The translations under genes were made by a program, and so were the position numbers. Shown here piece after piece: positions 60,552-64,000 of a stretch of 64,000 nucleotides of DNA. Each line of letters opens with the position of its first letter. The first letter of the stretch is position 1. Below the pieces are notes generated by a model that had not been told where the DNA came from, made no database searches, and saw only the letters and a list, made by a program, of their open reading frames with translations. The stretch is from contig JADJXL010000025.1 in the NCBI GenBank assembly GCA_016715885.1, positions 1,155,196 through 1,219,195 of the forward strand. Direction: 5' to 3'. This stretch comes from Polyangiaceae bacterium (lineage in GTDB: Bacteria; Myxococcota_A; Polyangia; Polyangiales; Polyangiaceae).

Positions 60552-61040
60552 CGAACTCTTGACGCTTTACGGGCTAAAATTAATCCATTTCGCCCGGACG
60601 TGCCGATTGAAGCGATCTACGCATCGCCCGCCATCGAATCTTTTTGCCAGCGTACGGCGCCGCCGTGCAAGATGGCGGATTCGTCATGATTACGGGTGAT
60701 CCGGGAATGGGCCAATCGGTCGTTTTGCGATTGCTTGCCCACCAAATCAAGCGTTGCCGGACGTCGTGGTGGGATCCATCGATCACCCGCAAAGTCGCGT
60801 ACCGGATTTCTATCGCGAGCTCGGCGACATTTTGCTGTGCCGCTTCGAGCAAGCAATCGTGGGGGTGGCTTCAAAGCATTGCGAGGGCGGTGGGCAGAGC
60901 ATCGGACAAACCTCGATGCGCCGGTCCTCGCGATTGACGAGGCGGAGATGCACGATGATGTCTTGTCCGGAATTGCGTCTCTTGGCAGCAGGACTTCGAT
61001 TCGCGGTTGTAACCGCCCCTCGAAATCCAGAAATTTGACC
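60552..61040 (+). pseudogene. ExeA/TniB-like AAA ATPase of the transposable element, broken
   Basis: Pieces in three frames join to one ATPase: YGLKINPFRPDVPIEAIYASPAIESFCQRT (beginning), QDGGFVMITGDPGMGQSVVLRLLAHQI (Walker A), DVVVGSIDHPQSRVPDFYRELGDI, then VLAIDEAEMHDDVL (Walker B) and LRLLAAG. The Walker A lysine is replaced by Gln (GMGQS). At the start, ATG has probably become ACG (ACGAAGTCG). The protein would have supported target capture by the transposase upstream; it can no longer be made as one chain. Confidence 0.72.
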
Positions 61041-61059
61041 GCGGGTTCGAGGGCGGGTT

Positions 61060-61827
61060 CGGCACGGATCAGCGACTGCGCTTGGCGTGATTCGGTGCAG
61101 CTCGGAGGGGACGTCTTTTGCCGCCACGAGTCGGCGTCGATATCGAAAACGTGACAGTGCTGAGCAAAGCGCGGTCGACGAGGGCGACGGCACAGGCGGC
61201 GCCAAAACACGGTGTTCCACTGCTTGAAGGCGAGGTTCGTGGTCACCACCGTCGACTTCTTTTCGTGGCGTCTGCTGATGATGTTGCAAAGCCAATCGGC
61301 CGATCAGGCATCACTTGGCAAGTAGCCAATCTCGTCGAGCACGAGCAGGTCAGGTTCGTGTACCGACGCAATCGTCGTTCGACGGCCGGTAGCGACTCTT
61401 GCTTGAGCAGTCCGCCAGCGCTCCAGCGAGCGTCGTGAAGCGGACGGTGTAGCCTTGCTCCGAGGCGCTCGCAAAGGCGAGTTTTATGCGAGCATGGTTT
61501 TGCCGACGCCACTTTGACCGCGAAATAGCGACATTCTGTGCCTCGGCGATGAAACCGAGTTGCAGAGAGATGCTCGTATTTGGGGCGGTCGATGCTCGAG
61601 CGTGATTCCAATCGAAGACGTCGAGCGGCGTGACCGTACCAAGCGTTGCGCCATGCGGCGAGCGCGAATTGCGGACTTCACGCTCGCGTATTTCGAGCGC
61701 AACTGCGCTGCTCGGCAAAATCGGCCCAGACAAGCGCTCTTCGCAGCATGCCAAAAAGAGCCGAAAGTGCGTCGGCTGGAGCGCGTACGCCGATATCACG
61801 AAATCGACCAATCACATCATCAGACAT
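61060..61827 (-). pseudogene. istB: istB-like ATPase of an IS21-family element, broken
   Basis: The start at 61827 is preceded by GGAGG. In successive frames it reads MSDDVIGRFRDIGVRAPADALSA, EIREREVRN, then ATLGTVTPLDVFDWNHAR, LFRGQSGVGKTMLA (Walker A), SEQGYTVRFTTLAGAL, LLKQESLPAVERRLRRYTN, and TTNLAFKQWNTVF, ending near 61060. This is the IstB pattern: helical N-terminus, Walker A, and a late NL-x-F-x-x-W motif. At least four frame changes prevent translation. It faces the ATPase/transposase remnant on the plus strand, so two different elements meet near 61050. Confidence 0.8.
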
Positions 61828-61833
61828 CGTAAC

Positions 61834-63390
<1,557 letters not shown>

Positions 63391-63759
63391 ATTCTGGCTA
63401 CGCTTCCGGTGCGGTCCATCACGGCAATGCCGACTTCGTAAATGCAGCGAGCGCTGATCCGAATCCGAGCGTCGCAGATACTAGCGCTTGGATGAACAAT
63501 TCGACTCGTCGTCTTTTACAGGCACAGCGCCTAAGGGCGTTGGTACTACAGGCGACAAACTTCGAGAGCGTTACCGGCGCGCCGGGTGCGCGTCATCGTT
63601 GCTGGCTCAAATGGATCGCAGCGTCCGCGCGGGTCCGTCGTCACCGTGCGGGCCGGGTTACACGGTCTGGGGCCTATCCGTCAACGCGATCTTATCCAGT
63701 CGATAATATGCGCCCTGGACATCCGAGTCGTGTACGGTCACTGCGACGCGATCGCTCGG
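63391..63759. other. Region without recognised features
   Basis: About 370 bases to the left of the last remnant. Short frames on both strands show no recognisable domain. One plus-strand reading near 63586 (VIVAGSNGSQRPRG) is too short to call. Probably part of the same degraded mobile-element zone. Confidence 0.4.
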
Positions 63760-64000
63760 ACGTCGGACACACGTTGAGCGGGTGGGGACAAAGCCCTCGA
63801 ACCCTGAGATCCGTCACCAAAGGTTAGCACGCGGCGTTTTCGACTGCAGACACGCGCATGTGGTCTCGATGATCGGCGCCCTTCGGCGCTTGATTGATGC
63901 CCTTCGCGCGAGCGCTCAGACAAACTTCCGCTTGCGCGCCCGTTGACGGCACTGCCGCCCGCAGTACTGCTGGCCCCGATCGCACGAGTGGTGGATCGCG
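63760..64000 (-). pseudogene. Remnant of a transposon-linked zinc-finger protein
   Basis: From the window edge on the minus strand the reading HHSCDRGQQYCGRQCRQRARKRKFV reaches a stop, and in a second frame the sequence continues as REGHQSSAEGRRSSRPHARV ... RRVLTFGDGSQGS. Together these follow the pattern CD-x-G-x-x-YC-x-x-x-C-x-x-x-AR, then RYQ-x-S-x-x-GR-x-x-HA, then V-T-x-x-G-S, of small Cys/Arg-rich proteins encoded beside transposases. One frameshift separates the halves, and the beginning lies outside the window. Confidence 0.5.

Overview
The window looks like a chromosomal segment of a myxobacterium, most likely order Polyangiales. The evidence is a moderately G+C-rich genome, many secreted lipoproteins with Ser/Gly-rich linkers directly after the lipobox, a subtilase ending in a MYXO-CTERM-type tail, SBBP and Cys-rich repeat proteins, a Ser/Thr protein kinase, and an ECF-type sigma factor paired with a PAS-STAS protein. 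This placement is an inference from gene content; no rRNA or tRNA gene was seen.

Left part (1-19 kb). A clipped RelE/ParE toxin is followed by a minus-strand hen1-pnkp RNA-repair cassette whose genes overlap by ATGA, with an orphan multi-PAS/GAF histidine kinase downstream. Next come a Cys-rich lipoprotein and an osmolyte module: a GH15 glycosidase divergent from a fused trehalose-phosphate synthase/phosphatase, with a sodium:solute symporter after it. A strong hairpin terminator separates this from a large repeat-bearing lipoprotein and mscL.

Middle (19-36 kb). An orphan type VI secretion spike island (VgrG, two DUF2169 proteins, a PAAR-like protein) continues through translationally coupled genes into two paralogous two-TM proteins that flank a protein with the same small domain at both ends. 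Then come a SWIM-finger ATP-dependent ligase, an unknown membrane protein, RNA 2'-phosphotransferase KptA, and a divergent LysR regulator with a perfect 17-bp palindrome between them. Downstream lies the most interesting pair in the window: a radical SAM/SPASM enzyme followed by a small protein carrying three copies of an acidic-Gly-Gly...Tyr-Gly-x-Pro-Pro-Pro unit. This looks like a peptide or protein modification system. An AAA/PD-(D/E)XK protein follows.

Middle-right (36-54 kb). Secreted and regulatory genes: subtilase, lipoproteins, a MoaD/ThiS-like protein with a BNR propeller, an SBBP lipoprotein, an FMN reductase, a sigma factor with a PAS-STAS protein, a helix-turn-helix/citrate-synthase-like regulator and a Ser/Thr kinase. 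Around 40.0-40.8 kb a G-saturated stretch hides the remains of an FG-GAP-type repeat gene.

Right end (54-64 kb). A lipoprotein with two copies of a PD-(D/E)XK-like domain (one with the E-x-K signature, one degenerate) is followed by a partner gene, then a frameshifted copy of the partner's 5' end and a four-palindrome repeat array. This resembles a toxin-immunity locus but is unproven. From 59 kb to the end the DNA is a graveyard of mobile elements: a DDE transposase plus ExeA/TniB-like ATPase element, and an IS21-type istA/istB element on the other strand. Both are broken by many frameshifts, and istA contains a 40-nt poly-A tract. Because intact-looking motifs jump between frames and long homopolymers occur only at 40 kb and 63 kb, sequence or assembly error should be considered beside true decay.
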